A DNA stretch of 64,000 bases from Marinibacterium sp050389775 (GCF_050389775.1 NZ_CP177153.1:4891-68890); one strand, 5' to 3'; counted from the stretch's first letter, positions 32,679 to 42,165 are shown. Translations and numbers: made by a program. Notes: generated by a model from the letters alone, not told the origin.

Positions 32679-34949
32679 TCAGTACTGGGCCCAGATCGCC
32701 GCCCACCCCGGATCGTAATCGAAAAGCGCGGCATAGCGGTCGCCGGGATCGCCGGTTTCCCTGGGGGTCTGCAGGCGGTCATGCAGATCGCGCATGAAGC
32801 CCAGGAGGGTCGGGTTGCGCATCCTGTCGAGCTCGGGGTCGTATTCGGGGGCCGGGATGATCACGTCCTGCCCGGCCGAGCGCATGATCGACACGAGCAT
32901 CCGGGCAAACAGGCTCGATGGCGCGAAGTTCACGGTGGTGCTGACGCCGCGCAGCAGGCCCAGGTTGGCGCGGGTCAGGGATTTCGGCGGGAGATAACGG
33001 ATTTCCAGCCCGGTCCGGTGGACCCGGCGTATCTCGGTGCTCTCGTCATCGAGATGGATGACGTTGAGAAGCGGCTGGCCGGCCATGGCGGCCAGTTCCG
33101 ACACGACCTGGATGATCGCCGGCGAGGCCGTCTCGAGGATCACCGTGATACCGTAGCGGCTGGCCGCATCGATCGGGGACATGTCCCACATCAGCGGGAA
33201 TTCCTTGCCCCAGAAGGGCAGCACCTGGGTCATCTCGGCCCGCAGCGCCTTGCGCAGGCGGGACGCCGCGGGCGTATCGCTGTTGGCCAGGACGCTGACC
33301 GAGGTGAACGGCCCCGTCAGCTTGCCGACGGTGTCGATGATCGTGTCGATGTCGGTGCAATGGAGGTTGGGCAGGTCGAGGTAGATCCGGTCGAAGGCCG
33401 GTGTTGCATGCAGCCCGGCCAGCCCGGGGACATGGCCCAGCCAGAGATGGCGGATCCGCAGATGCGAAAGCAGCGCGGCAAAGCCGCTCCAGCGGATGCC
33501 GGTATTCTCGAGCCACTCGATGTCCTTGGGGGCCAGCTGTGCCCGGGCGGCGCTGTTCACGTAGATCTGGCTTGCGGGGGCGCTCATGCAGAACCGGGCC
33601 AGGCCGCTGACATCCGGGATCTCGTCGAAATAGAGCGCGATCGGGCTGCGGTGACCAAGGTAGGTCATGGTGCTCCTGGCCAGCGCCTCGAAGAGCGACC
33701 CTTTCGAGACGCTCCCGAGCCCCGGGCAGATCAGGGTATAGCTCTGCGTCTCGGCAATCATCGCCCCGGTGGCGTCGACCCCCTTCTGCATGGCGGTCGA
33801 CACGGCCCGGTGGCTGCCCATGGTGGCCAGGCGGAGCTGGTCGAGCGCATCGGGGCCGCCATGGGCGAGATCGATGCAGGCCTCGGCGATTTCGGTGAAC
33901 GACGCCAGGGCCTGGTGTGGGTGGAAGGGGGTGTAGCCCTCGAAGGCATGGGCATGCGAAATGACCGGCAGGCCGAATGTCATGGCCTCGGAGGTCTTGA
34001 TCTTGAGACCGGTCGAGAATTCCATCGGCACCAGCGCCACGTCGATGTCGCGGTAGAAGTCCTCGACATCCTCGACCCAGCCGACCTTTTCGACGAACGG
34101 CAGGTCGCAATGGTCCAGCATCTCGCAGATGGTGCCGCCGATGACGATCCTGAGCGGCGGCAGGTAGGTGCGGAACAGCGGCGCGGCGACATCCAGGAAG
34201 CGGTTCAGGTTCTGCAGGTTGATGCTGTTGCGGGCGCCCATGACCCCGATGCGCAGCTCGTGGTCGGCCGGGTCGGCGGGCCCGGCGCGCCGGGGCAGGT
34301 AGGTGCCGGGATCGGCATGGGGCACGGTCACGACCGGCTTGGCGGTCATGGCCTGGAACAGCAGGCGTTCCTCGTCCTTGATGGCCCAGACGATATCGGC
34401 CCGGTCGAGCGCGATCTTCTCGTCGTCTTCGGTCGTGTAGAAGAACTCGGGCGCGATGCCGTAGGATCCCAGCAATTCCTTGCGCCCGGAGAACTTGTCA
34501 TGGGTGTCGAGGATCCTGAGCGTGCCGCGGGGCATGAAATCGAGCGCCCGCGACAGCCAGGTGTAATTGACGATGGCCACGTCCGGCAGGATCTTGTCGC
34601 CGAGCCAGCCCAGCGTGGCCTCGAGCTGGGGGTCCCACCATTCATCGATGCCGTGATGCGTGCCGGCCGGATCGCTGTGCAGGTCCCGGGTCGGGGGCAC
34701 GAGGTAATAGCCGTCCCATTCTTCCATCATCGCCTGCTGCGCCCTGGCGGGCAGCTTGCCGCGCCATTCGGCCTCGGAGGCGTAATGGACGAAATGGATC
34801 GCGGCGCCGGCATCCTGGAGCATCTTGCAGACCCGGTAGATCCGCCGTCGGTTGCCGTAATCCTGCGGATGGGTCGGCGTGGGCGAGACGACAAGCACGA
34901 CGCGCCCGCGCCAATAGGTCTCTCGTGCCTTGGGATGGGCCGGTGTCAT
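32679..34949 (-). CDS. Large GT4-like glycosyltransferase with an extra C-terminal domain
   Basis: This 756-aa protein starts at ATG 34949, whose A is followed upstream by the stop of the GT2 gene (TGATG overlap). The N-terminal half is a GT-B enzyme: VLVVSPTPTHPQDYGNRRRI (sugar-acceptor side), IGVMGARNSINLQNLNRFL, and VALVPMEFSTGLKIKTSEAM with the donor-binding pocket. The C-terminal half (from about 400) is a second alpha/beta region, HLWLGHVPGLAGLH and WDMSPIDAASRYGITVIL, that I cannot place. It may be a second, diverged transferase. The gene is the last of a translationally coupled trio. Confidence 0.78.
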   Translation of the reverse strand: MTPAHPKARETYWRGRVVLVVSPTPTHPQDYGNRRRIYRVCKMLQDAGAAIHFVHYASEAEWRGKLPARAQQAMMEEWDGYYLVPPTRDLHSDPAGTHHGIDEWWDPQLEATLGWLGDKILPDVAIVNYTWLSRALDFMPRGTLRILDTHDKFSGRKELLGSYGIAPEFFYTTEDDEKIALDRADIVWAIKDEERLLFQAMTAKPVVTVPHADPGTYLPRRAGPADPADHELRIGVMGARNSINLQNLNRFLDVAAPLFRTYLPPLRIVIGGTICEMLDHCDLPFVEKVGWVEDVEDFYRDIDVALVPMEFSTGLKIKTSEAMTFGLPVISHAHAFEGYTPFHPHQALASFTEIAEACIDLAHGGPDALDQLRLATMGSHRAVSTAMQKGVDATGAMIAETQSYTLICPGLGSVSKGSLFEALARSTMTYLGHRSPIALYFDEIPDVSGLARFCMSAPASQIYVNSAARAQLAPKDIEWLENTGIRWSGFAALLSHLRIRHLWLGHVPGLAGLHATPAFDRIYLDLPNLHCTDIDTIIDTVGKLTGPFTSVSVLANSDTPAASRLRKALRAEMTQVLPFWGKEFPLMWDMSPIDAASRYGITVILETASPAIIQVVSELAAMAGQPLLNVIHLDDESTEIRRVHRTGLEIRYLPPKSLTRANLGLLRGVSTTVNFAPSSLFARMLVSIMRSAGQDVIIPAPEYDPELDRMRNPTLLGFMRDLHDRLQTPRETGDPGDRYAALFDYDPGWAAIWAQY

Positions 34950-35929
34950 CAGGGCTTGCCCTTGAACCCGGACAGCATCGCGATGGTGTAATTGTAGATC
35001 GCGTCCAGCTGTGCCTCGAAGTCCTCGGGGTCTTCGAGCGGGCGGTTGAACCCGGCGACCGAGCGGTAGCGCGGGGGCTGCCGCAGCAGGTATTCCAGGG
35101 CGTTGTCCATCGCGTCGGCCGCCCATCCGTCGACCGTGGGATCGTTGATGGAATCGGACACGGCCTGCCAGGCGGAACGGCGGCGGAACCACATCTGGTC
35201 GAGCCGCCGGCGATCGACCAGATGGTCGACTTCGGCCTCGGGGACATAGAGCGCAAGGCCGCCGAGATCCGACAGTTTCCGCAACACGTCGGTTTCCTCG
35301 TTGCTCAGAAGGCTGCTTTCCGGACCCTTGCGCCCGAGTTCGGTATCGAAACCGCCGATCTGGAGGAGGGGCGCGCGCCGGAACGAGATGTTGGCGCCGG
35401 CGATCCATTCATTGCGCTTGATGACGCGGGTGGCCCCGCCCCAGTCGACGACGGAGACATGCCCCAGCTTGCTGTCGCCCAGCCAGGCGGGCCGCGGGAC
35501 GTCCCAGATCGGGCTGATCTTGCCGCCGGCAATCATCGCGGACGGGCCGAAGGATTCGAAGGCCCGGACCAGTTCGCGCAGCCAGTTGGGTTTTGCGATG
35601 GCATCGTCGTCGAGATAGGCGATGACATCGGCCCGGGTGTGCCGGGCGGCGACGTTGCGCGCATTCGACAGGCCCGGGGTCTTTTCGACCATGTAGGTCA
35701 GGTTGGGCCGGTCCTTGTAGGCCTCGCCGAACTGCGCGGCGGCGGCGTGGTCGGGCGAATTGTCGACCACGATGATCTCGTAATCCGACAGGGCCATGTC
35801 CTGGGCCAGGCAGGAGTCGATGGCCAGCGCCAGCAGGTCATGGCGGTTGTAGGTGCAGATGGCGGCCGCGATCCGCGGGGCCGGGCCGTCCGCCGCGGTC
35901 CCGGTCGATGCCTTCGCTGTGGGCTGCAT
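34949..35929 (-). CDS. GT2 family glycosyltransferase
   Basis: This is a 326-aa protein. AAAICTYNRHDLLALAIDSC (21-40) starts the GT-A fold. EIIVVDNSPD (51-60), GLSNARNVAARHTRADVIAYLDDD with the DxD metal site, and the acceptor-side SNEETDVLRKL complete the pattern. Both ends overlap neighbours as TGATG, so translation of the three-gene unit (36570 to 32679) is coupled. The protein should transfer a sugar from a nucleotide donor at the cytoplasmic face of the membrane. Confidence 0.9.
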   Translation of the reverse strand: MQPTAKASTGTAADGPAPRIAAAICTYNRHDLLALAIDSCLAQDMALSDYEIIVVDNSPDHAAAAQFGEAYKDRPNLTYMVEKTPGLSNARNVAARHTRADVIAYLDDDAIAKPNWLRELVRAFESFGPSAMIAGGKISPIWDVPRPAWLGDSKLGHVSVVDWGGATRVIKRNEWIAGANISFRRAPLLQIGGFDTELGRKGPESSLLSNEETDVLRKLSDLGGLALYVPEAEVDHLVDRRRLDQMWFRRRSAWQAVSDSINDPTVDGWAADAMDNALEYLLRQPPRYRSVAGFNRPLEDPEDFEAQLDAIYNYTIAMLSGFKGKP

Positions 35930-36570
35930 CAGGCGGCCTCTTCCCCGGTGACCAGCAGGCTGTGGAAGGCCACAGCGGCGGTCCGACGGTCATCTTCGGA
36001 GAGGCGGCGGAAATGGGGAAAGCGGAAGGTGAGCGTCGTCGGGCCGGTTGCCTGGTCGCGGCTTGGCAGCACCGATGTCACCCGGCGCCCGGCCGGGGTG
36101 GTCTTTTCGAGCGTGACCTGGCGTTCGGCATCGTCGTCGAAAAAGGCCAGGTGTTCGTAATTGGCCGGTTCCACGGAGTTGATCAGGTCGAGCGTGACCG
36201 TGTTCGGGCGCCCGCGGTCGATGTAACAGGTAAAGGTCAGAAGCCCGCTTTCCCCGGCCCAGCGAAACGGGTTGCCCGCATTGTCGAATTCGATCCCGTG
36301 AAAACCGCTCGACCGGGGCAGGTGTTCCATCGCGCTGAGTTCGAAGGACGAGGCCATTTCGATCTCGGTGGCCGAGACCGGTTCCTGGATGTTCAGGAGC
36401 AGGTCGCGGCCTTCCTGGTAGGCGTTGAGCAGTTGAACGGAGGATTCCAGCGCGTCGATCCGGCGGGCCTGGTGCGCGAGGGTATCCACGAGCTTGCGGA
36501 CCAGGTCCGTGCCATGGAGAGAGGAAAATTCGGCTTCCAGTTGTGTCCTGTGATCTTCAAATGACTTCAT
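35929..36570 (-). CDS. Protein of unknown function in the glycosyltransferase trio
   Basis: This is a 213-aa protein at the head of a coupled operon. The first 60 residues form a helical, possibly coiled segment (LVRKLVDTLAHQARRIDALE). The remainder is beta-rich with GIEFDNAGNPFRWAGES and LLTFTCYIDRGRPNTVTLDL, reminiscent of lectin-like folds. I recognise no catalytic motif. Its stop overlaps the start of the GT2 gene (TGATG). A carbohydrate-binding or accessory role is only inferred from the setting. The Shine-Dalgarno before 36570 is weak. Confidence 0.7.
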   Translation of the reverse strand: MKSFEDHRTQLEAEFSSLHGTDLVRKLVDTLAHQARRIDALESSVQLLNAYQEGRDLLLNIQEPVSATEIEMASSFELSAMEHLPRSSGFHGIEFDNAGNPFRWAGESGLLTFTCYIDRGRPNTVTLDLINSVEPANYEHLAFFDDDAERQVTLEKTTPAGRRVTSVLPSRDQATGPTTLTFRFPHFRRLSEDDRRTAAVAFHSLLVTGEEAA

Positions 36571-36865
36571 CTTGGGAATTCTCGTCTTCTGAATTGAGGC
36601 TGGCCTGGGAAAGGGGTGGAGGGTCCGGTGTGCAACGTCTTAGGCGCCGTACTGTCTTTGCACCAGCCTGATACTACTCATTGTAAAGTAATTTCCGACG
36701 CCGTGTGGACCTTGCGCTGCAAAGGGCGACGGGGCAAGGCCCTGCGTGACGTCAGAGGTGGCGCGGAGGGGCTGGCAGGGGGCATGTGCTCCTTCGGGGG
36801 CTGGCCCGGGATTTTTGGGTGTTGCGCGGCAGAGCGCCGGGCCCGGTCGTGCTGCCGCGGCGTGT
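36571..36865. other. Intergenic region with AT-rich promoter patch
   Basis: This 295-bp spacer contains an AT-rich patch at about 36665-36700 with TACAAT on the minus strand, a good -10 for the trio of genes ending at 32679. A matching -35 is poor. The rest is GC-rich with no evident structure. Confidence 0.4.
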
Positions 36866-37756
36866 CTATCCCGCCTGCCGGACCGGATCCAGGGAGGCGC
36901 TTGGCCAGTGCCGATCGATCTCCATGTCGGGGAAATGTGCCCGGATGAAGGTATAGGTGTCGGCATAGGTCTGCGCGACCTGTTCCATCGTGTCCCGGGA
37001 AATGGGCGCGCTCTTTTTCGAAACGTTGTGTTTGAACGCGTAATCGGGGTCTTTCAGATCAACCCCGACCGTGGCTTTCAGCCGGGCCCATTCGGCAGGG
37101 CTGTCGAGAAGGGTTTCGTAGAGACAGACGAAGCGGTCTTCGGGACGAAAGACCGCTTCGATGTTGCGGATGGTGTCCTGGTAGGTTCCGCGCAGGCGGG
37201 CATCGGCCGTGTTCATGGCCCTGAGCACGGCCTTCTCCTCGGATTGGGGGAAGACGTGGTCCGGTTTCTGATCGAGCTTGAGGCGCCGTTGCATGCGGAC
37301 CGCGCTCCAGAGGCGTTCGACCGGATCACGCATCAGGAAGACACATTTCACCGTGATCCCGCGGTCGCGGAAGGCGCGCTGCACGGTTGCGAGGGTCTCG
37401 GCGCTCAGGCCGCTGTAGGACGGGGTGATGTCGCCGGTCAGGTCGATGCCGTCCTCGCGCAGCAGGCGGGCGAAGTAATCGTAATAGGCCTCGGGATCCG
37501 TGTAGAAGCCCAGCCATTTGAATTCGCGCCGCCGGGCATGTGCGAGCACGGCCTCGCGATCGGCATTGGCGGGCAACGCGGGCAGGCTGTCCAGCCGCTT
37601 GCGCAGCATGCCGAACATGTGCGGAATCGTCAGCACGTCGAGGACGTGGTACTCCTTCACGAACCCCATGTTCACGTTCGGGTTTTCGGAGATCTGCCGG
37701 TGCAGCCAGGTTGTCCCGGCCTTCTGTGCGCCAAGCCCCAGGACAAACGTCGTCAC
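36866..37756 (-). CDS. Sulfotransferase (Sulfotransfer_1/3-like)
   Basis: This 296-aa protein starts at GTG 37756 with AAGGA 8 bases upstream. FVLGLGAQKAGTTWLHRQI (4-22) holds the 5'-phosphosulfate loop, and CVFLMRDPVERLWSAVRM the 3'-phosphate segment. TGDITPSYSGL is the conserved central motif. It is similar in layout to the paralogs at 31728 and 38684 but shares less sequence. Three sulfotransferase genes lie in a row here (36866-39538) on the minus strand with 70-75-bp gaps, so they may be cotranscribed. Confidence 0.9.
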   Translation of the reverse strand: MTTFVLGLGAQKAGTTWLHRQISENPNVNMGFVKEYHVLDVLTIPHMFGMLRKRLDSLPALPANADREAVLAHARRREFKWLGFYTDPEAYYDYFARLLREDGIDLTGDITPSYSGLSAETLATVQRAFRDRGITVKCVFLMRDPVERLWSAVRMQRRLKLDQKPDHVFPQSEEKAVLRAMNTADARLRGTYQDTIRNIEAVFRPEDRFVCLYETLLDSPAEWARLKATVGVDLKDPDYAFKHNVSKKSAPISRDTMEQVAQTYADTYTFIRAHFPDMEIDRHWPSASLDPVRQAG

Positions 37757-37829
37757 GCCGGGAATCCTTGTTCTGCCTTCATGTCGGATGGTTCTGCCCG
37801 ACGGGACACATGCTCACCACTGGGGGAGG

Positions 37830-38612
37830 TTACCCGTACGAGAATAGTGTTTCAATCTTCCCCGCCGTCCGCGCCTCGGCGCAGAATTCGCGCCAGTTCG
37901 ACACCTTCTGGTGGTAATTGGCCGCCTTGTCCTGCTTGGTGTGGTTCGAGGTCATCTTCTGGCCGGACACGGTCTTGTCCAGGCCCATCCCGGCCAGGGC
38001 GTCCAGGGCCACGGCCAGGTGTTCGGAGGCCTCGCAGTTGATGTCGGCCTCGTAGGTCAGGATGCAATGCGGGTTGTCCAGTTTCGACAGTGATCCGTCG
38101 ATCCAGTCGTACCAATCCCTGCGCTGCTGGAACCACAGGTCGTAATCCGCGAAATCCAGGGTGATCTTCTGGCCGGTGGTGTTGGCCCCGGTCCATGTCT
38201 GCAGGGCCATGGCCTTGCGGCTGCTGATGTAGCAATCGATGAGCAGCCGCTTGACCACGACGAACATCGTGCCTTCCCGGGCCATGAAGGGTTCCAGCGC
38301 GTCCCGTTTGAGATGTGCGGGGAAGATCTTGTAGGACAGGCTGTCATGGCCGTCCCGGGCGCAGGCCTCCGACAGGGCCTTGATGGCCCTGACAGGATCA
38401 GCCCGCATTGCCGCGGTCAGGGCCGGATCTTCCGGCTCCGTGGCCTCAAGCCCGAAGGTCGCGGCCAGGTCGCCGACATACTTCCTGCAGCCATAAGCGG
38501 ATTGTCTATGGAAGATCTCCGCAAAGGAAGCATGTCCTTCGAGCTTTCCCCAGAGCGAGCACATGTAATTTGTGCCAGTGCGCGGCATCGCAAGAATGCA
38601 GACTTCCTTCAT
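37830..38612 (-). CDS. Stf0-type sulfotransferase
   Basis: This is a 260-aa protein; the ATG at 38612 follows AAGGA at 6 bases. CILAMPRTGTNYMCSLW (5-21) has the PRTGTNYM loop of the Stf0 family (trehalose 2-sulfotransferase of mycobacteria) rather than the KxGTT loop of its neighbours. VVKRLLIDCYISSRKAM stands at the 3'-phosphate site, and DYDLWFQQRRDWYDWI is a conserved Stf0 region. The acceptor here is not known. Having an Stf0 enzyme beside Sulfotransfer_1 and 2 types indicates several distinct sulfation positions. Confidence 0.88.
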   Translation of the reverse strand: MKEVCILAMPRTGTNYMCSLWGKLEGHASFAEIFHRQSAYGCRKYVGDLAATFGLEATEPEDPALTAAMRADPVRAIKALSEACARDGHDSLSYKIFPAHLKRDALEPFMAREGTMFVVVKRLLIDCYISSRKAMALQTWTGANTTGQKITLDFADYDLWFQQRRDWYDWIDGSLSKLDNPHCILTYEADINCEASEHLAVALDALAGMGLDKTVSGQKMTSNHTKQDKAANYHQKVSNWREFCAEARTAGKIETLFSYG

Positions 38613-38683
38613 CCGGTTTCCTTCATGACCTGTCCACTGCGTCTGTCGACGGGCCCCGGCGGGGCGGGGGCCCCGGAGGCATG

Positions 38684-39538
38684 TCAGAAATGACGTGCCC
38701 GCCAGGAGACCGCCACGTCGGGAAACTCGTCTGCCAGCCGATCGTAAACCGGCCGGAACCGTTCTTTCATCCTCTCGTATATTCCGTCCGGAATATCCAG
38801 CGCTTCTCCTTCGTGGACCTTCTTTTGCGCCTGCGGAAACAGGGCCGGGTCAAAGTCCAGGCCGAGAAAGCCGATCGTCTCGCGCAGCAGGTCGAGCGGC
38901 CGCCGGGCCACGTCGTCCATGAACAGCGTGAGCAGGCGGTCCCCGGGCACGTGGCGGCGCCAGCGGTCGAGGATTGCCGGATAATCCGCCCGGTCGCAGA
39001 TGTCGTCGAGCAGCGCGAGTTCCTCAAGCGGGATGCCGCAGGGCGGGGTCCGGTGATGGATCATGCGGACATGTGACCAGCAGCGTTCGATCGGATCGCG
39101 CATCATGAAGATGAACCGGGCGTCGGGGGCCAGCCCGAGGATATGGGCAATGCCGGTGTCGTCGAGCAGCGAGTATTCCGGGGTCATCTCGCCGGCGATC
39201 TTGCTGCCGGCGGCGGCAAAGATCTCGCGGTACCAATCGTCGTCGACGCCGCGCATGGTGATCAGTGTCAGCAGCCGCACGTAATGCAGGTTGAGCGGGT
39301 CGTTGTTGCGCACGTAGCTCGACAGCGAGCGCATGGCATGGCTGTCGCGGTGCTCCTGTGTCCAGCTGCGGTGGGCGGGGATGTGGACCTGGTTGAAGTA
39401 TTGCAGTTCCTTGACCGGCGGCATCCAGATGCGCGGGTGGTGGGTCAGGTTGGCATGAAGCCAGGTCGTGCCGGATTTCTGCGCACCGATGCACAGGAAG
39501 TCGGGTGAGCGCGGCGGTGCGTCCAGGAATGGTTTCAT
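38684..39538 (-). CDS. Sulfotransferase, paralog of the 31728 gene
   Basis: This is a 284-aa protein. CIGAQKSGTTWLHANL (16-31) is the 5'-phosphosulfate loop and IFMMRDPIERCWSHVRMI the 3'-phosphate segment. RIWMPPVKELQYFNQVHIP and DRADYPAILDRW are nearly the same as in the 31728-32585 product, showing a duplication with divergence. It heads the group of three sulfotransferase genes. The paralogs probably differ in the sugar or position they sulfate. Confidence 0.9.
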   Translation of the reverse strand: MKPFLDAPPRSPDFLCIGAQKSGTTWLHANLTHHPRIWMPPVKELQYFNQVHIPAHRSWTQEHRDSHAMRSLSSYVRNNDPLNLHYVRLLTLITMRGVDDDWYREIFAAAGSKIAGEMTPEYSLLDDTGIAHILGLAPDARFIFMMRDPIERCWSHVRMIHHRTPPCGIPLEELALLDDICDRADYPAILDRWRRHVPGDRLLTLFMDDVARRPLDLLRETIGFLGLDFDPALFPQAQKKVHEGEALDIPDGIYERMKERFRPVYDRLADEFPDVAVSWRARHF

Positions 39539-40022
39539 CGTGCGAGGTCTTTCAATGGCTGGATGTCGGCCCCGGGGGTCCGAATGGCCGATCTAGCTTG
39601 TCCGCGCCGGAAGGCGACCCGGATATCCGGGGGGCGGCGGACCGGTGCCGTGGTCGTCGGGGAGGGCAGTGAAGGGAAATGGTCTTGCGCAGCCTGCAAC
39701 TCTCTTGGTCCATGTGCCGGTCCGCAAACACGGGGTGTGCGACAGCAGATCGAAAGGTCCGGGCACGTCTGGCCGGATCAGAGTAGATGAGGCGGGGGTC
39801 TTGTCAATGAATACCGGCCGGGTGCGGCAGGCCTGTGCCCGACCCCCGGGGCCGCGGCTCGTGGCGGGGACGGGGCCGGATATTTTTGAAGAGAAAGAAG
39901 CAGGGGGGCGGTCTTTGGGGCCGCCCCTTTTGCGTGCTGATGCCGGGGAGGGGCGGGGGCGAGGCGGGGCGCCCCCATCTGTTCCTGTCAGGCCCCGATC
40001 AGACCCGGTCAGCCGATGCCGG
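39539..40022. other. Intergenic region with a dispersed repeat
   Basis: This 484-bp spacer lies between two minus-strand genes. A 14-bp palindrome (CCCGGATATCCGGG) is at 39618-39631 and one arm of the dispersed repeat is at 39850-39902. The rest shows no clear gene; the promoter of the 38684-39538 gene should lie near 39560-39620. Confidence 0.5.
39850..39902 (+). repeat. Dispersed repeat, single arm
   Basis: The block GGCGGGGACGGGGCCGGATA followed by TTTTTGAAGAGAAAGAAGCA matches the arms at 4498, 9079 and 43020. It lies about 120 bp downstream of the wza-like gene stop, in inverse orientation to that gene. Confidence 0.75.
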
Positions 40023-41138
40023 TCAGAGCGAGTTGGCCGCGTTGAAGACGCCGAAGAACTGGCCGAAGATCTGCGAGATGGTCAGGACATCGTTGATCGG
40101 CGATTCCGTGGCGATGACCACGTCACCCGAATTGACCGGGAAGTTGCGGGCCGAGAACAGCCCGTCGAAATTGGTCAGGTCGACCGAAAAGACCACCCGC
40201 GTGTTGCGCGGGCCGCGCACGCCGGGGCTGACGGCCGAGGACGGGTATTCGCGCAGGATCAGCAGGCCGCGCGGATCGGCCAGGCGTTCGTTGACGCCGC
40301 CGATGATCGAGATGGCGTCCATGGCCGAGACATCATCCTTGGGGAAGGTGTGCAGGGCCTCGGTGCCGGTGGCGCCGAAGGACAGGAAATAGCGCCGGTC
40401 GTCCTCGACGAAGACCTTGTCGCCGCCGCGCAGCAGGGTGTCGTAGCCCGGGTTGTCGAGCAGGCGTTCGATCGAGGTGCCATAGATCGACGCGCCGCGG
40501 ACCAGGCGGATCTGGGGGTTGTTGATGCCCGTGCGCACGCCGCCGCCGGCGGCGATCAGGCTCATCACCGAATAATTGCGGTCGGGCATCGGGTAGGTGC
40601 CCGGCGCGCCGACCCCGCCGACCAGCTCGACCGAGTTGCTGCGGCCTTCGGTCATCGACAGCTGGACCTGGGCCGAGGGCACGATGGCCTCGAGCTGGGC
40701 CTGGATCTCGCGGCGGGCCAGGTCGGGGGTCAGGCCGACGACGCTGACATCGCCGATATAGGGCACGAAGACCGTGCCGTTGGGCGCCACCCGGCTTTCG
40801 TCCAGCTGCACGGCGCGCTGTTCGGTGCCGGTCAGCAGCGAATTGTCGGAACTGTCCCAGATGGTCAGGTTCAGCACGTCGCCGGACTGGATGATCTGGC
40901 TGCTGGCCCCGGTGGTCTTGCCGATCCAGCCGATCCGCTCGATCTTGCCGGTCACGGGCCATTTCTCGACCGTGGGCAGGAAGGCCCGGGTCACCCGGTA
41001 GACGGCGAATTCGTTGTTGTCCTCCGCCACCTGGCTCAGGATCTCGTTGCTGGCCGGGCCGCTGGCGGGCAGGCGGCCGCAGGCGGCAAGAGCAAGACAG
41101 GTCAGGGCGATCAGGCAGAAGCGGATCGGGTGGATCAT
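40023..41138 (-). CDS. Wza/KpsD-type polysaccharide export lipoprotein
   Basis: This 371-aa outer-membrane export protein has a lipoprotein signal peptide ending LALAAC, with Cys20 as lipidation site. QIIQSGDVLNLTIWD starts the Poly_export domain (about 84-185), with NGTVFVPYIGDVSVVGLT and the strand pattern of Wza D1/D2. SLBB-type repeats follow: VELVGGVGAPGTYPMPDRNY (about 170-190) and the region with AMDAISIIGGVNERLADPRG. It should form the periplasm-spanning channel for the polysaccharide together with the KpsE-like tether and the ABC transporter encoded 4-8 kb away. It is divergent from the epimerase-like gene. Confidence 0.92.
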   Translation of the reverse strand: MIHPIRFCLIALTCLALAACGRLPASGPASNEILSQVAEDNNEFAVYRVTRAFLPTVEKWPVTGKIERIGWIGKTTGASSQIIQSGDVLNLTIWDSSDNSLLTGTEQRAVQLDESRVAPNGTVFVPYIGDVSVVGLTPDLARREIQAQLEAIVPSAQVQLSMTEGRSNSVELVGGVGAPGTYPMPDRNYSVMSLIAAGGGVRTGINNPQIRLVRGASIYGTSIERLLDNPGYDTLLRGGDKVFVEDDRRYFLSFGATGTEALHTFPKDDVSAMDAISIIGGVNERLADPRGLLILREYPSSAVSPGVRGPRNTRVVFSVDLTNFDGLFSARNFPVNSGDVVIATESPINDVLTISQIFGQFFGVFNAANSL

Positions 41139-41226
41139 GGGAGGGTGCAGCCTGTATTTCCGTGCTAGATGCGGAAACGTTAATGGCCGGGAGCCGGGGG
41201 AGGGTCAAACCATTCTGCCAGAAAAC

Positions 41227-42165
41227 ATGCAAATTCCCGCCATATTGGTCATGGGGGCAACAGGTCGCCTCGGTCGCATGCTGCAACGCCACTGGGCCGG
41301 GCCGGGCGGGTTGCCTGCCGGGGCGGTGACATGGGGTGCCCGGCAGGCCGGGCCGGGGGCCATCGCCGGCGCGCGGCTGCAGCCCTGCGATCCGCTGGCC
41401 GATCCGGAGGGGCTGGCCGCCCTGGCCCGGGGCCGGCGGGCCGTGCTTTGCCTGGCCGGGGTCACCCCGGCGGCGGCGGCCCGGGGCGTGGCCTGGGCCG
41501 ATGATACCCAGCTGGCCCTGGCCGCCCTGGCCGCGGCCGAGGCCGCCGGGGCCCATGCCTTCGTCTGTTCCTCGGCGGCGGTCTATGGCCGGGCCGGGGG
41601 GGTGTTGCAGGAAGACGCGGCGCCCAGCCCGGCCGCGCCCTACGGCGAATCGAAGGCCGCGATGGAAGCCGCGGTGCTGGAGCGGGCCGGCCGGACGGGG
41701 CAGGGCGTGACGATCCTGCGCATCGGCAATGTCGCCGGGGCCGATGCCATCCTGGGCGGCTGGCGCGCGGGGTTCACGCTGGACCGCTTCGCCGATGGCA
41801 CCACCCCGGCCCGCAGCTATATCGGCCCGGCCGGGCTGGCCCGGGTGCTGGCCGGCCTCGCCGGGCTGGCCGGCCGGCAGACCCTGCCGCAGGTGCTCAA
41901 CATCGCGGCGCCCGGCCCGGTTGCCATGGGCGCCCTGCTGGATGCCGCGGGCCTGGCCTGGACCCCGCGCCCGGCCCCCGACACGGCCATCGCGCGGGTC
42001 GAACTGGCCACCGACCGGCTGCAGGGCCTGGTGCCGCTGGATCCGGCCAGCCCCGGCGGGCTGGTCGCCGAATGGCAGGCCGACAGGGAGATCGGAGACA
42101 CCGAAGGCGCAACGACCGGCCCGACGACCCGGAAGACGGGCGGCGAGACGGGCGCGCCGGGCTGA
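41227..42165 (+). CDS. NAD-dependent epimerase/dehydratase family protein
   Basis: This is a 312-aa extended short-chain dehydrogenase. ILVMGATGRLGRML (6-19) is the cofactor loop, and CSSAAVYG with PYGESKAAME supplies Ser and Tyr-x3-Lys. The substrate is likely a nucleotide sugar, but the sequence does not show which; it is very Ala-rich and diverged from GalE and RmlD. The C-terminal 25 residues (after DREIGD) are low in complexity. The ATG at 41227 lacks a clear ribosome site. It is followed on the same strand by the sugar transferase gene. Confidence 0.8.
   Translation: MQIPAILVMGATGRLGRMLQRHWAGPGGLPAGAVTWGARQAGPGAIAGARLQPCDPLADPEGLAALARGRRAVLCLAGVTPAAAARGVAWADDTQLALAALAAAEAAGAHAFVCSSAAVYGRAGGVLQEDAAPSPAAPYGESKAAMEAAVLERAGRTGQGVTILRIGNVAGADAILGGWRAGFTLDRFADGTTPARSYIGPAGLARVLAGLAGLAGRQTLPQVLNIAAPGPVAMGALLDAAGLAWTPRPAPDTAIARVELATDRLQGLVPLDPASPGGLVAEWQADREIGDTEGATTGPTTRKTGGETGAPG

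Noticed and set aside
32190..34991. Long plus-strand frame opposite a sulfotransferase and the GT4-like gene
   Set aside because: Shadow composition; the opposing genes carry all recognisable motifs.
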